Shown piece by piece: positions 53,447 to 62,669 of a DNA stretch of 64,000 nucleotides (position 1 is its first letter; each line of letters opens with the position of its first letter). Below the pieces are notes generated by a model. It was not told where the DNA came from, made no database searches, and saw only the letters and a program-made list of their open reading frames with translations. Origin of the DNA: a cyanobacterium endosymbiont of Rhopalodia gibberula (GTDB lineage: Bacteria; Cyanobacteriota; Cyanobacteriia; Cyanobacteriales; Microcystaceae); contig NZ_AP018341.1 of assembly GCF_003574135.1 (NCBI RefSeq), positions 1,240,001 to 1,304,000 on the forward strand, given 5' to 3'. Both the position numbers and the translations under genes were made by a program.

Positions 53447-53504
53447 TCTGATTACTTTAGTATAGACATACATAACAATGTATGTCTATACTAAAGTAAT
53501 CAGA
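53447..53504. repeat. 27-bp perfect inverted repeat, 4-base loop
   Basis: TCTGATTACTTTAGTATAGA and seven more bases pair perfectly with the right arm ending CTAAAGTAATCAGA, around AACA. No T-run. The nearest genes are 450 bases and 1.1 kb away. Confidence 0.92.
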
Positions 53505-53599
53505 GTGACTTTTTTGAGAAGTAGTTTATTCAGTTTTCTTGGCTAAATAATACTTAAACTCAAATATTATTTCAGATTGTTATAAGCTTTTATTTCAAA

Positions 53600-53690
53600 C
53601 TATTTTTTTCATTATATTTAGAGCTTAATTACATAAGTTGATTTATTGTCAATAATAATTACTTTATCTATTTTTTACTCATTATCTTTT
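53600..53690 (-). mobile_element. Possible third IS630-like scrap
   Basis: The minus strand reads KVIIIDNKSTYVIKL, with the D-N-x-S pattern of the IS630 second catalytic Asp block. The stretch is too short to be certain. It is only loosely similar to the relics at 12890 and 32880. Confidence 0.3.
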
Positions 53691-54461
53691 TTTTATAAAA
53701 ATTAAATGTTAACATGTTACAATTAACAATTGTATTGAATTTACATGTTTTTATTATATTTAATTAGTCTATTTTTTAAACTCTGTAAAATAACTTTTTT
53801 TCTTTCGACTTGCATAGAGACACAACTTACTAAACTCCATAAATAAAATGCTGCTTTATATAGGTAAATCAGCATTATACTTTCATTCTTGTTAAAAGAA
53901 ACAGCAAATATATTCTTAACTTCTCTCCTTTATTTCTTGGTTTTTTAAAAAACCACTATAACACTATAAATTTCTCTCTAAAAAAGATTTGTTATTTTTT
54001 TAAATTCTCAAATAGTTACTGTCTATTATAAGTTTTTATCCTTGTTTGAGAGTTCTTCCAGATACTTTACATTTTTTATCTATTTTTTTTCTTCCACTTA
54101 TCGGAGAATAGGATATAATGATCTTTAAAATACCTTACTTGAATAGTTCATGTAGAAATTCTTTGCTTATTGTATTTTCTGCTACATTCATGTAGTCTAC
54201 AATATTTTAAACTTCTCAGTTTGTATCCCGACATAATATTTGTGTTTTTATTCTCGTTCTGGAGGTAATTTTAGGGTGCGAGTTAATTTTGATAGTTCTT
54301 GCTCTTTATAATTATGTTAGTTATTTTTTTATACAGACTAGTCTATAATTATCTCTCTATTTTTAACTACTTATTCTATTTTAGACTTATTTAAGTTCAC
54401 TTACTTAGTAACATAAAATGATTTATTTTTTAACGTTTATTTAAAGATACCTTCTTTTTTA

Positions 54462-54573
54462 ATGGAGAATGGCTAAGTTGAACTTAACCACCAAGAGTAT
54501 TAAATTTTCATAAGGTATTATGGAGAATAGTCAAGTTAAACTTAATCACTAAGAGTCTTAATTTTCATAAGGA
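54462..54573. repeat. Tandem repeat (two units, 58-base period) in the ado leader
   Basis: Unit 1 (54462-54516) and unit 2 (54520-54573) both run ATGGAGAAT, then CAAGTT/TAAGTT, AACTTAA, CCAAGAGT/CTAAGAGT, TTTTCATAAGG. Unit 2 ends about 53 bases before the ado ATG. Possibly promoter duplication. Confidence 0.8.
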
Positions 54574-54626
54574 CACCACTTTAACCCGTAAACTCAGTTG
54601 ATAATTCACAGGAGATAAACTATCTT

Positions 54627-55322
54627 ATGCAAGAGCTTGCCACACGCTCAGAGCTTGAGTTCAACAGCGAAACCTATAAGGACGCCTACAGCCGCATTAA
54701 TGCCATCGTTATTGAAGGCGAAGAAGAAGCGTATCAAAATTATATAGATATAGCTCAAATGTTACCTGATCACAAAGATGAGTTAATCCGTCTTGCTAAG
54801 ATGGAAAGTCGTCACAAGAAAGGTTTTCAATCCTGTGGGAAGAATTTGAGCGTTACTCCTAATATGGAGTATGCTCAAAAATTTTTTGCCCAACTTAATG
54901 GAAACTTCCAACAAGCCAAAGCCCAAGGAAAGATTGTTACTTGCTTGTTAATTCAATCTTTGATCATCGAAGCTTTTGCTATTGCTGCTTATAATATTTA
55001 CATTCCTGTTGCTGACCCCTTTGCTCGAAAAATTACTGAAAGAGTGGTTAAAGATGAATATGCCCATCTAAGTTTTGGTGAGGCCTGGCTTCAAGAGAAT
55101 TTTGAAACATCAAAAGCGGAATTAGAAGAAGCTAACAAAGGCAATTTACCTATCGTTTGGACAATGCTTAATCAAGTTGAAGACGATGCAGAAGTTTTAG
55201 GAATGGAAAAGGAAGCATTAGTTGAAGACTTCATGATTAGTTATGGAGAGGCATTAAGTAGTATCGGTTTTAGCACCCGTGACATTATACAAATGTCCTC
55301 CTATGGCTTAAAAGTAGCTTAG
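54627..55322 (+). CDS. ado: Aldehyde-deformylating oxygenase
   Basis: 231-aa ferritin-like diiron enzyme that converts fatty aldehydes to alkanes and formate, the second step of cyanobacterial hydrocarbon synthesis. Metal ligands are visible: Glu in [13 protein letters not shown], Glu-x-x-His in KMESRHKK, Glu in SLIIEAFAI, and Glu/His in [11 protein letters not shown]. Length and C-terminus (SYGLKVA) match the family. ATG with AGGAG 12 bases before. The partner gene for acyl-ACP reductase (aar), usually next to ado, is not seen downstream. A terminator follows at once. Confidence 0.96.
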   Translation: MQELATRSELEFNSETYKDAYSRINAIVIEGEEEAYQNYIDIAQMLPDHKDELIRLAKMESRHKKGFQSCGKNLSVTPNMEYAQKFFAQLNGNFQQAKAQGKIVTCLLIQSLIIEAFAIAAYNIYIPVADPFARKITERVVKDEYAHLSFGEAWLQENFETSKAELEEANKGNLPIVWTMLNQVEDDAEVLGMEKEALVEDFMISYGEALSSIGFSTRDIIQMSSYGLKVA

Positions 55323-55372
55323 GAAACTTTGTGCCGTATCTTAAGAAGATTCCTAACCAAATTATCTTGTTT

Positions 55373-55399
55373 AAATTCTCGCCCTTCTAGGGCGAATTT
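55373..55399 (+). terminator. Terminator after ado
   Basis: AAATTCTCGCCCT pairs with AGGGCGAATTT (two unpaired bases) around TCT, 51 bases after the stop, and is followed by CTTTAA. Confidence 0.72.
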
Positions 55400-56180
55400 C
55401 TTTAACCATCTTTAAGAGTAGGTAATTTCAGCCCATTTTCTGCTGAACGTATAGGTAGTTACCCGTGTTCTTTCAACATAACCAATAATCTCTGAATCGA
55501 TCAGGGGTGAACAACATTCACTGTTGATCCTTTCCCTGTCAAAGTTACCACTAATCTCGTAACATATAATTAATTGTTTTTTTATCAACTAATAGATAAC
55601 TTCATACTGAAGTATGCCAGACTTTTTCCACAGAAAACTCTAAAAATAGCTTAATTAAACAAAAATACAAACTTAGCCTATAAGGTCCCTAGAGCTTTAA
55701 TAATGGCTTCAATGGCTTCGTATGGTCAGATTGGATAAAGTTTTCCTGTTACTTTTGGGGTCGCTTCTGTTGTACTATTTAACAACTTAACTCAGAGAGC
55801 CACGGCTCTCTTATCTTCCGGCATTTGCAACATCTAGACGACAAACTCTCTTAAATGTCACCATTTAAACAATTAAGGGCTTTGATGAATAAAGTCATGC
55901 CTCAGTGATTACCCGGTTTTTCTAGAGCTTTGGTAGTACTGCGTTTAAGTGGGTAATTATAATTTCCTTCAACACCTGCAACGGCTGCCTTTAGATTACT
56001 ACTCTATTCCAAATACTTTTACTTGATTTAATCGAAATATAAATAGTCGAGTTATGACGTGCAGCAGCTGATTTTCTACCGTTTCTAATAATTGATTAGC
56101 AAATTACGCTTTTACTGAGGCTTGAATTAAAAGCTAAATGTCTTGATCTTTGTCTGTTTTCATTTTTACCTTCAAAATAT
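55400..56180 (-). pseudogene. Relic of one or two unidentified genes
   Basis: Reading the minus strand from about 56165 gives MKTDKDQDI, IQASVKA, NQLLETVENQLLHVITRLFI, AAVAGVEGNYNYPLKRSTT, KALEKPGNH, KVTGKLYP and AIEAIIKALG in changing frames. Further down, 55440-55565 gives TRLVVTLTGKGSTVNVVHP, IQRLLVMLKEHG and ENGLKLPTLKDG. Many stops and shifts separate them. The GC is higher than in the neighbouring gaps. I cannot name the parent. It does not look like aar. Confidence 0.55.
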
Positions 56181-56355
56181 CAAGTATGAGAGACTGTTTG
56201 TTAAGTGTCTTTTAAAGAGAATTAAAGTAAACTGAAACAAATACTTGATTAGAGCTTTTCTGGTCCATCTGTGATGAAATCTCAGTAAATATCTGTCATA
56301 TAGTACCATTTACGCTAGCCTATTGAAGGCATCGTTTAAACAATGTTTAAATTTC

Positions 56356-56448
56356 TAACAGTTTGCTTGTTATTAACATAACAGCCAAACCGGACTATGT
56401 TATGGTTCTAAGGATATTTATTATTCTAAATTCAGTAGATACTTAATT
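56356..56448. repeat. Dispersed repeat family 2, copy 2 (pairs with 42692-42785)
   Basis: Shares the identical TTGCTTGTTATTAACAT and the later TTC-GTAGATA block with copy 1. It lies directly 3' of uvrA. Confidence 0.65.
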
Positions 56449-56464
56449 ATTTAATTTAAGACTT

Positions 56465-59326
56465 TCATCCCTGGTATTGTTTCAAAGTTTGTTTTAAGTA
56501 TTTTCCTGTGTAAGAACTAGAATTACTAGCAACTTGTTCTGGAGTTCCTAGAGCAATTATTTCTCCTCCTTTATCCCCTCCTTCTGGACCCAGATCAATG
56601 ACCCAATCTGCACAACGTATTACATCTAAGTTATGCTCAATTACTAAAATGGAATTTCCTTTATCTACTAAACGTTGCAGCACATTTAATAGATGATGAA
56701 TATCATAGAATGATAATCCTGTCGTTGGTTCGTCTATCAAATAGAGAGTTTTTCCAGTTGCTCTTTTAGACAATTCTGAGGCTAATTTAATCCGTTGCGC
56801 TTCTCCTCCTGATAGGGTCGGTGCAGACTGCCCTAATTTAATATAACCTAACCCAACATCCACTAAGGTTTGTAGCCTTTTCATAGCTTTAGGAATATTT
56901 TGAAAAACGCCTAATGCTTCTTCAATTGTCATGTTTAAAACATCAGCGACAGAATAATCTTTATATTTAACTTGTAGGGTCTCTCGATTGTATCTTGAGC
57001 CTTTGCAAACCTCACATTTAACATAAACGTCAGGAAGAAAATTCATCTCAATAACATTAACTCCCTGACCGCCACACATTTCACACCTCCCTCCTTTTAT
57101 ATTAAAAGAGAATTGACCTTGTTTGTATCCTCTGGCTTTCGCTTCAATGGTTTGGGAAAAAAGCTCTCTAATACTATCAAAAATTCCTGTATAAGTAGCA
57201 GGATTGGATCGGGGTGTTCTGCCAATAGGAGATTGATCAATAACAATTACTTTATCTATGGCCTCTAGTCCTTTCACTCTACCTAATTTCTTAGGAAAAG
57301 GAACATGTCGAGTTAAATGATGTTGTAGGGCAGGATATAATAATCCATTAACTAATGTAGATTTTCCTGAGCCTGAAACTCCTGTAATACACACTAATTT
57401 ACCTAAAGGAATTTCAATGTCAATATTTTTTAGATTATTTTTTTGACAACTAATTAGCTTTAAATATGCTCCATTTCCAGAACGACGTTGAGCCGGAGTT
57501 TTTATGACTTTTCTTCTAGATAGATAATCCGCTGTTAAGGATTTATCGGTTTGAATCAATGTTTTTAAGTCACCCTGACAGACAATATATCCACCATGAA
57601 TTCCTGCAAGGGGTCCAATATCAACAATATGGTCAGCACTGCGAATTGTCTCTTCATCATGTTCGACAACAATCAAGGTATTCCCCAAGTCTCGCAACTT
57701 TTTGAGGGTATTTAATAAACGTCCATTATCCCGTTGGTGTAGGCCAATACTAGGTTCATCCAATACATATAACACTCCTGTCAATCCTGAGCCAATTTGA
57801 GTAGCTAAACGGATACGTTGTGCTTCTCCTCCTGATAAGGTCTTAGTTCCCCGATCTAAGGTTAAATAATCTAACCCCACATCAAGGAGGAATTGTAGAC
57901 GATTTTTGATTTCTTTTAGGGCTAGTTGTCCAATTAACTGTTGTCTTTGAGTTAATTGCAATTGATTAATTTTTTCTAAACATTTGTCAATAGAAACACT
58001 GGTTAATTCATCAATCATATATTGACCTAATCGTACGGATAAAGATTCAGGTTTCAATCGCTTTCCTTGACAAACTTCACAAGTTCTATCAATCAAATAT
58101 TTTTCTAGTTTTTGTTTAAAAATATCCGAGCTAGTTTCTTTATAATTTTGCTCTAAAATTGCTAAAATACCATTAAAAGTGCGATAGTAACCTCCATTGT
58201 TATCAGCGCGAGAATCATCTTTAAAATAGATAGGTTCTCTAGTTCCATAAAGTAAGATTTCTTGCTGCTCCTTAGTTAATTTATTCCAAGGAGTTTGAAT
58301 ATCAAAGCCGTATGTTTGACCAACACTATAGAAAAAAGAAAAATAGAAAGAATTATCTTTGTCTGACCAAGGAGCGATCGCGGCATACAAAGGAATAGAA
58401 GGGTCAGGAATCACTAAATCAGGGGAAAACTGACGCAAACTTCCTAATCCATGGCAGTTTCTACAAGCACCATAGGGAGAATTAAAAGAAAATAAACGGG
58501 GAGATAACTCCTCGACAACTGCCCCATGTTCTGGACAAGCAAAGTTTTCAGAAAACATAATTTCTGAAAACTTTGCTTCCCCCCAGCTCTTATTATCATC
58601 TGAATCTAAAATATCAATAATTGCTAGTCCGTTTGATTGATATAAACAGGTACGTAAAGAATCTGTTAGCCGTTCTTCAATTCCTTCTTTTTTTATTAGA
58701 CGATCAATAACAATTTCAATGTTATGGTGGTTATTTTTCTTTAATTCAAAAGTATCAGAAAGTTCACGAACTTCCCCATCAATTCTGACTCGAACAAATC
58801 CTTGAGAAGCTAAACTAGATAATAACTTTTTATGAGTTCCTTTTTTTCCTCGTACCACAGGGGACAAAAGTTGAAATTTAGTGCGATCTTTGAGTTCCAT
58901 GACACGATCACACATTTGATCAACGGTTTGTGGTGTAATGCTGCGATCACACACTGGACAATGGGGCTCTCCAGCTCTTCCAAACAATAACCGTAGATAA
59001 TCATAAATTTCTGTGACCGTCCCCACTGTAGATCGAGGGTTATGAGACGTTGACTTTTGATCAATGGAAATAGCCGGACTTAACCCGTTAATTGCATCTA
59101 CATCTGGCTTATCTAATTGCCCTAAAAACTGTCTCGCATAGGCGCTCAAAGACTCCACATAACGTCGTTGTCCCTCTGCAAAGATAGTATCAAAAGCCAA
59201 AGACGACTTACCTGAACCTGAAACCCCTGTAAAAACAATCAGGCGATCACGAGGGAGATCTAGATCAATGTTTTTTAGGTTATGCTGTCTTGCACCCCGA
59301 ATACGGATAGTACTAAAATCGGACAT
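56465..59326 (-). CDS. uvrA: UvrABC excinuclease subunit A
   Basis: 953-aa damage-recognition ATPase of nucleotide excision repair. It has two ABC modules: Walker A GVSGSGKSSLAFD and GVSGSGKSTLVNG, signatures LSGGEAQRIRLA and LSGGEAQRIKLA, and DEPSIGLH and DEPTTGLS in the Walker B regions. Zinc modules C-P-V-C... and CEMCGGQG...CEVCKGSRY are present. The open frame begins at TTG 59344, but the ATG at 59326 has AAGGAG eight bases upstream and gives the usual MSDFSTIRIRGARQHNLKN, so I use it. A perfect 18-bp inverted repeat inside the gene (58537-58578) encodes KFSEIMFSENFA. Full length. Confidence 0.97.
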   Translation of the reverse strand: MSDFSTIRIRGARQHNLKNIDLDLPRDRLIVFTGVSGSGKSSLAFDTIFAEGQRRYVESLSAYARQFLGQLDKPDVDAINGLSPAISIDQKSTSHNPRSTVGTVTEIYDYLRLLFGRAGEPHCPVCDRSITPQTVDQMCDRVMELKDRTKFQLLSPVVRGKKGTHKKLLSSLASQGFVRVRIDGEVRELSDTFELKKNNHHNIEIVIDRLIKKEGIEERLTDSLRTCLYQSNGLAIIDILDSDDNKSWGEAKFSEIMFSENFACPEHGAVVEELSPRLFSFNSPYGACRNCHGLGSLRQFSPDLVIPDPSIPLYAAIAPWSDKDNSFYFSFFYSVGQTYGFDIQTPWNKLTKEQQEILLYGTREPIYFKDDSRADNNGGYYRTFNGILAILEQNYKETSSDIFKQKLEKYLIDRTCEVCQGKRLKPESLSVRLGQYMIDELTSVSIDKCLEKINQLQLTQRQQLIGQLALKEIKNRLQFLLDVGLDYLTLDRGTKTLSGGEAQRIRLATQIGSGLTGVLYVLDEPSIGLHQRDNGRLLNTLKKLRDLGNTLIVVEHDEETIRSADHIVDIGPLAGIHGGYIVCQGDLKTLIQTDKSLTADYLSRRKVIKTPAQRRSGNGAYLKLISCQKNNLKNIDIEIPLGKLVCITGVSGSGKSTLVNGLLYPALQHHLTRHVPFPKKLGRVKGLEAIDKVIVIDQSPIGRTPRSNPATYTGIFDSIRELFSQTIEAKARGYKQGQFSFNIKGGRCEMCGGQGVNVIEMNFLPDVYVKCEVCKGSRYNRETLQVKYKDYSVADVLNMTIEEALGVFQNIPKAMKRLQTLVDVGLGYIKLGQSAPTLSGGEAQRIKLASELSKRATGKTLYLIDEPTTGLSFYDIHHLLNVLQRLVDKGNSILVIEHNLDVIRCADWVIDLGPEGGDKGGEIIALGTPEQVASNSSSYTGKYLKQTLKQYQG
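58537..58578. repeat. 18-bp perfect inverted repeat inside uvrA
   Basis: AAGCAAAGTTTTCAGAAA and TTTCTGAAAACTTTGCTT flank ACATAA. The translated result is a near-repeat KFSE-IM-FSENFA just before the conserved ACPEHG. No stop or shift results. Confidence 0.9.
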
Positions 59327-59344
59327 TCTATCACTCCTTAACAA

Positions 59345-60575
59345 TCCTTAATGATAATAGCGTTATCTTAGCCATTTGTTTTGAGTTTGTTAAAGAACAT
59401 ATGTTGAAACATTTTTAATCTTATGGAAACTGAAGTCGTAATCATATACGGACATATTATTTGCCGTGGGTAACTAATCTCGAAATTCTCTCTACAGAGT
59501 CTAATTTATCTCTTTGCAGAGTTCTAATTTTTAAAATTATCCCTCGTCTAATAAGATTATTTCCATAATGGTGAGAATCTACACGTTAAATCTAAAACAC
59601 ATATTTTTACCCCGTTATTATTATCAACTGCTAGAGTATGAATTTGAGGAATAATAGAAAGTTCTATGAGAAGTGCAATCATTAATATGAATATTGTTAA
59701 CTCATAATCAATACTAGATACCAATAAGTGAGACAGGTTTTTGGTAATTCTATTTTAGAGTGAATATAGACTCATTTCAAGTTTTATTTTTAAAGTAAGT
59801 AGCTCTGAATACTCCTATAAGCGCAAACTATTTTATATTTCTATGATAATTATAGTGTTGTAACAACCTATCAGGACTAAATTTGTTAGATATGAGTAGA
59901 TACATAATTTTCTAAGACATAATTTTATGTTCACAAAGAATGAAGTAACAGATAAAATTCTAAAAAGAATTCTTTTTTATTACAAAAAATAATAATACTC
60001 CGTCTTGATGCTGAGCTAAATACTGATATTTTAGAACAAAACAACACGACTTAGGCAATCAATATAACAATTTAGGGAGATAATTATTATATTGATTACT
60101 CTTAAAATCAAGTCAAAATTTCCCAATAATTCTTAGAAATTAGTTTTTATAAAATTGCTTTCTAAAAAAGCTCAGTATTCCTAATAAGGACTTAATTTAC
60201 GATTGAAATCAACATATCGAGTGATAGACAATGTAATGTAAATATTTTTAATTTTTAAGGTAACTATGTAATTTTACCTAAAATTATCAATGGACATATT
60301 TATCATGATGTTTATATCTATTTGTGGTTAACGGGTAACCTAACAATTAATGTTAACTCTATTTTTTAGAAAAAACTTTGGATTCAACGGGTTAACTGGA
60401 CGTGAATGAGTAAGGATATCATTTATAATTACTAAGTAAATGAGACTAGGTTTTTGCTCCATCATACTTTTGGAGAAACTACAAAACTGTATGCCCCTAA
60501 AGATATTAATCTAATATTTGTCACAAATATGTCACAAACTTTTTGACAGAAGAAATTAAAAATTATGAGTATTTT
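59345..60575. other. AT-rich gene-free stretch
   Basis: No coding frame, repeat or relic recognised in this 1.2-kb gap between uvrA and aat. Confidence 0.6.
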
Positions 60576-61190
60576 TCAAAGTGACTTAGAATTAAGTGTT
60601 TGCTCAACATCCCCAAAAACACAGTTTTTTGCTAAGGCTTTTTGCAACAAAATCTTATACTTTCTATCACTAACTTGATAAGCTCCAAACCTTTCGAGAT
60701 GAGAATTTTGTAATTGAGCATCAAACAATACAAAATTTCTTTTTTTAAGAAATTCTACCAACTTAACCATTGCTACTTTAGAAGCATCAGGAATTTGATA
60801 AAACATCGATTCTCCAATAAACGCCCCCCGAATAGCAATCCCTAAAATTCCTCCAGCTAACTCATTTCCTTGCCAAGTTTCAAAACTATAAGCCCAACCC
60901 TGTTGATAGAGGTTGTGGTAAATCTTGATGAGTTCGGGCGAAATCCAAGTTGTTTCTCGCTTAGCACATCCTCGACAAACCCCTAAAAAATCCCGGTTAA
61001 TCTCTACTGAAAACCGTTGTTGATTTAAAATGCGCTGTAAAGACTTAGGGTAGTGAAAACGTTTATCGAGAGGAATTAAAGCTCGTTGACGACTTGAATA
61101 CCAACCCAGTACACCCATCTCATCGGCCATTACAAAATAACCTTGAGCATATCCTTGTATAATACGATCTGTATCTTCAGCAAACTCCAT
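60576..61190 (-). CDS. aat: Leucyl/phenylalanyl-tRNA--protein transferase
   Basis: 204-aa enzyme that adds Leu or Phe to N-terminal Arg/Lys of proteins, marking them for ClpS/ClpAP-type degradation by the N-end rule. Family blocks are YAQGYFVMADEMGVLGWYSSRQRALIPL, CRGCAKRETTWIS, GWAYSFETWQGNELAGGILGIAIRGAFIGESMFY and LFDAQLQNSHLERFGA. Slightly shorter than the E. coli enzyme, normal for cyanobacteria. ATG start. A 22-bp palindrome lies 59 bases upstream of the start. Confidence 0.96.
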   Translation of the reverse strand: MEFAEDTDRIIQGYAQGYFVMADEMGVLGWYSSRQRALIPLDKRFHYPKSLQRILNQQRFSVEINRDFLGVCRGCAKRETTWISPELIKIYHNLYQQGWAYSFETWQGNELAGGILGIAIRGAFIGESMFYQIPDASKVAMVKLVEFLKKRNFVLFDAQLQNSHLERFGAYQVSDRKYKILLQKALAKNCVFGDVEQTLNSKSL

Positions 61191-61248
61191 TGCAGCTTTT
61201 TGCTATTGACAAATTTTTATGGTCGCTGACCTATCTCTCCGATCACCC

Positions 61249-61293
61249 CGCCCTTAAACATTTTACTTCTTAGAAGTAAAATGTTTAAGGGCG
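61249..61293. repeat. 22-bp perfect inverted repeat, 1-base loop
   Basis: CGCCCTTAAACATTTTACTT(CT) and its exact reverse complement are separated by a single T. It lies 59 bases upstream of the aat start. Confidence 0.92.
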
Positions 61294-61316
61294 TACTACA
61301 AACCAGGTTTGCTTAA

Positions 61317-61559
61317 GAGTTTATTTTCGAATCAATTAGCTATAACATAGCCCAACAAGCAATCGAGGTTCTTGTCTGCAAGCAACCAAGAGAAGAAAAC
61401 GACTTAGGTTCTCTCGTTATTACTATTGTAACGAAAATGTCAGCTTTTAACTTTCGAGAAACATTTCTTAGCGAGTTTGCTGTAGCTAATCTAGTGAGTG
61501 ATTCAATCCTTGAGAGTTTTGGAATTGATTACTGTTGTGTCCGACAAAAAAACTCTTAA
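61317..61559 (+). pseudogene. Start-less 80-codon frame, probable gene remnant
   Basis: An uninterrupted plus-strand frame reading SISYNIAQQAIEVLVC, EENDLGSLVITIVTKM, RETFLSEFAVANLVSDSILE and CCVRQKNS before TAA. A TAA precedes it, and no ATG, GTG or TTG with a ribosome site lies near its left end. The composition is protein-like. Family not recognised; likely the 3' part of a truncated gene. Confidence 0.45.
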
Positions 61560-61848
61560 AGAAAACAGTTTTTTATTGATATTTGTTCCACTTTACTGAA
61601 TCATAACTCCTGGCTAAGAACAGTTTAGAGAAACTCAATGCAATGTTTAGTTTATGATTAAGGACACTAAAGATGTTAGACGGGACTGAAAGCCTTAATC
61701 AAGACTCTTGGAGTTTATTTTTGAGAGACGTTTAGCTAAAGAGGTTTTAAGAGATTGGGCTGCTTTGTCCTAAGTGTAGACGAACAGTGACCAGTCATTA
61801 GTGAATGATAATTGGTCACCTCAATTTCATTGACTATCCACTGAATCA

Positions 61849-62151
61849 TTACCAACTAGACTTAACAACACCCGGTAATAACCCCTCATGTGCCCATTCT
61901 CGTAGGACATTACGAGATAGACCAAAATCTCTATAATAAGCCCTAGGACGACCTGTTACCATACAACGGTTCCGACGACGATTAGGCGCACTGTTGCGGG
62001 GGAGGCGTTGAAGTTTACGATGAAGATCCATCTTTTCTTCATAAGTCTCAGCAATGCGGAATTCTTCTTTGAGAGTTTCCCGCTTTTCGGCATACTTTTC
62101 TGCCAAGCGAGCGCGCTTTTTTTCCCGCTCAATCATCGATTTTTTAGCCAT
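61849..62151 (-). CDS. rpsN: 30S ribosomal protein S14 (bS14)
   Basis: 100-aa S14, the zinc-independent long form: [24 protein letters not shown] at the N-terminus and the conserved [25 protein letters not shown] with RNA contacts near the C-terminus. No CxxC zinc motif. It assembles in the 30S head. ATG start. Single gene, as usual in cyanobacteria. Confidence 0.98.
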   Translation of the reverse strand: MAKKSMIEREKKRARLAEKYAEKRETLKEEFRIAETYEEKMDLHRKLQRLPRNSAPNRRRNRCMVTGRPRAYYRDFGLSRNVLREWAHEGLLPGVVKSSW

Positions 62152-62669
62152 AAGTTTTTTCGTTCAGGATTTTTGATAAAGATAACGTCTTTTATCATAT
62201 CGTATTATTGTGAGGACAGCGCATGTTTGTTCAGTAGAGTAAAAATCATTTTTTTTTTAATTGTTATTACACAATTAGTACAAACAGTGTGAATCCCCTA
62301 GTATATTAAGATTTGGAAATAGCGAAGTGGGGTATCTCGGCAACAATAAATATTAATTTTTTACCGATGTTACCTATAAACCAGAGACTTGAAGAAATTG
62401 GTTGAGGTAAAGTCAAACAATTAACCCTTACTGGTGTTCAAATAACGTCTCAATAATTTAGAAATTGTATTGATTGCTGAAGGTATTAGAAATTGAGAAG
62501 ATTATCTATCTCTCATAAAGAGAAAGACATTCATTAAGGGTAAAAATACTGAAAATCATTAAAGAAGAAGGAACCTTTAACCAGAAACTAACATCCATGA
62601 TAATGACGACAGATAATTGTTTTGCAAGTTTAATGTCATCAAAGGGCGGTTTATGGTGATGAGGTAAAC
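62152..62669. other. Intergenic region upstream of the LCP gene
   Basis: A 71-codon minus-strand frame (62506-62721) overlaps the start of the LCP gene and looks like a shadow. No convincing relic. Confidence 0.5.

Larger units (their letters stand above)
52991..54626. other. AT-rich gene-free stretch upstream of ado
   Basis: Holds a 27-bp inverted repeat (53447-53504), a possible IS630-like scrap (53600-53690) and a tandem repeat just before ado (54462-54573). Nothing else is recognised. Confidence 0.6.
61191..61848. other. Gap with palindrome and start-less open frame
   Basis: Contains the 22-bp inverted repeat at 61249-61293 and an 80-codon plus-strand open frame without a plausible start (61317-61559). 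Confidence 0.55.
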
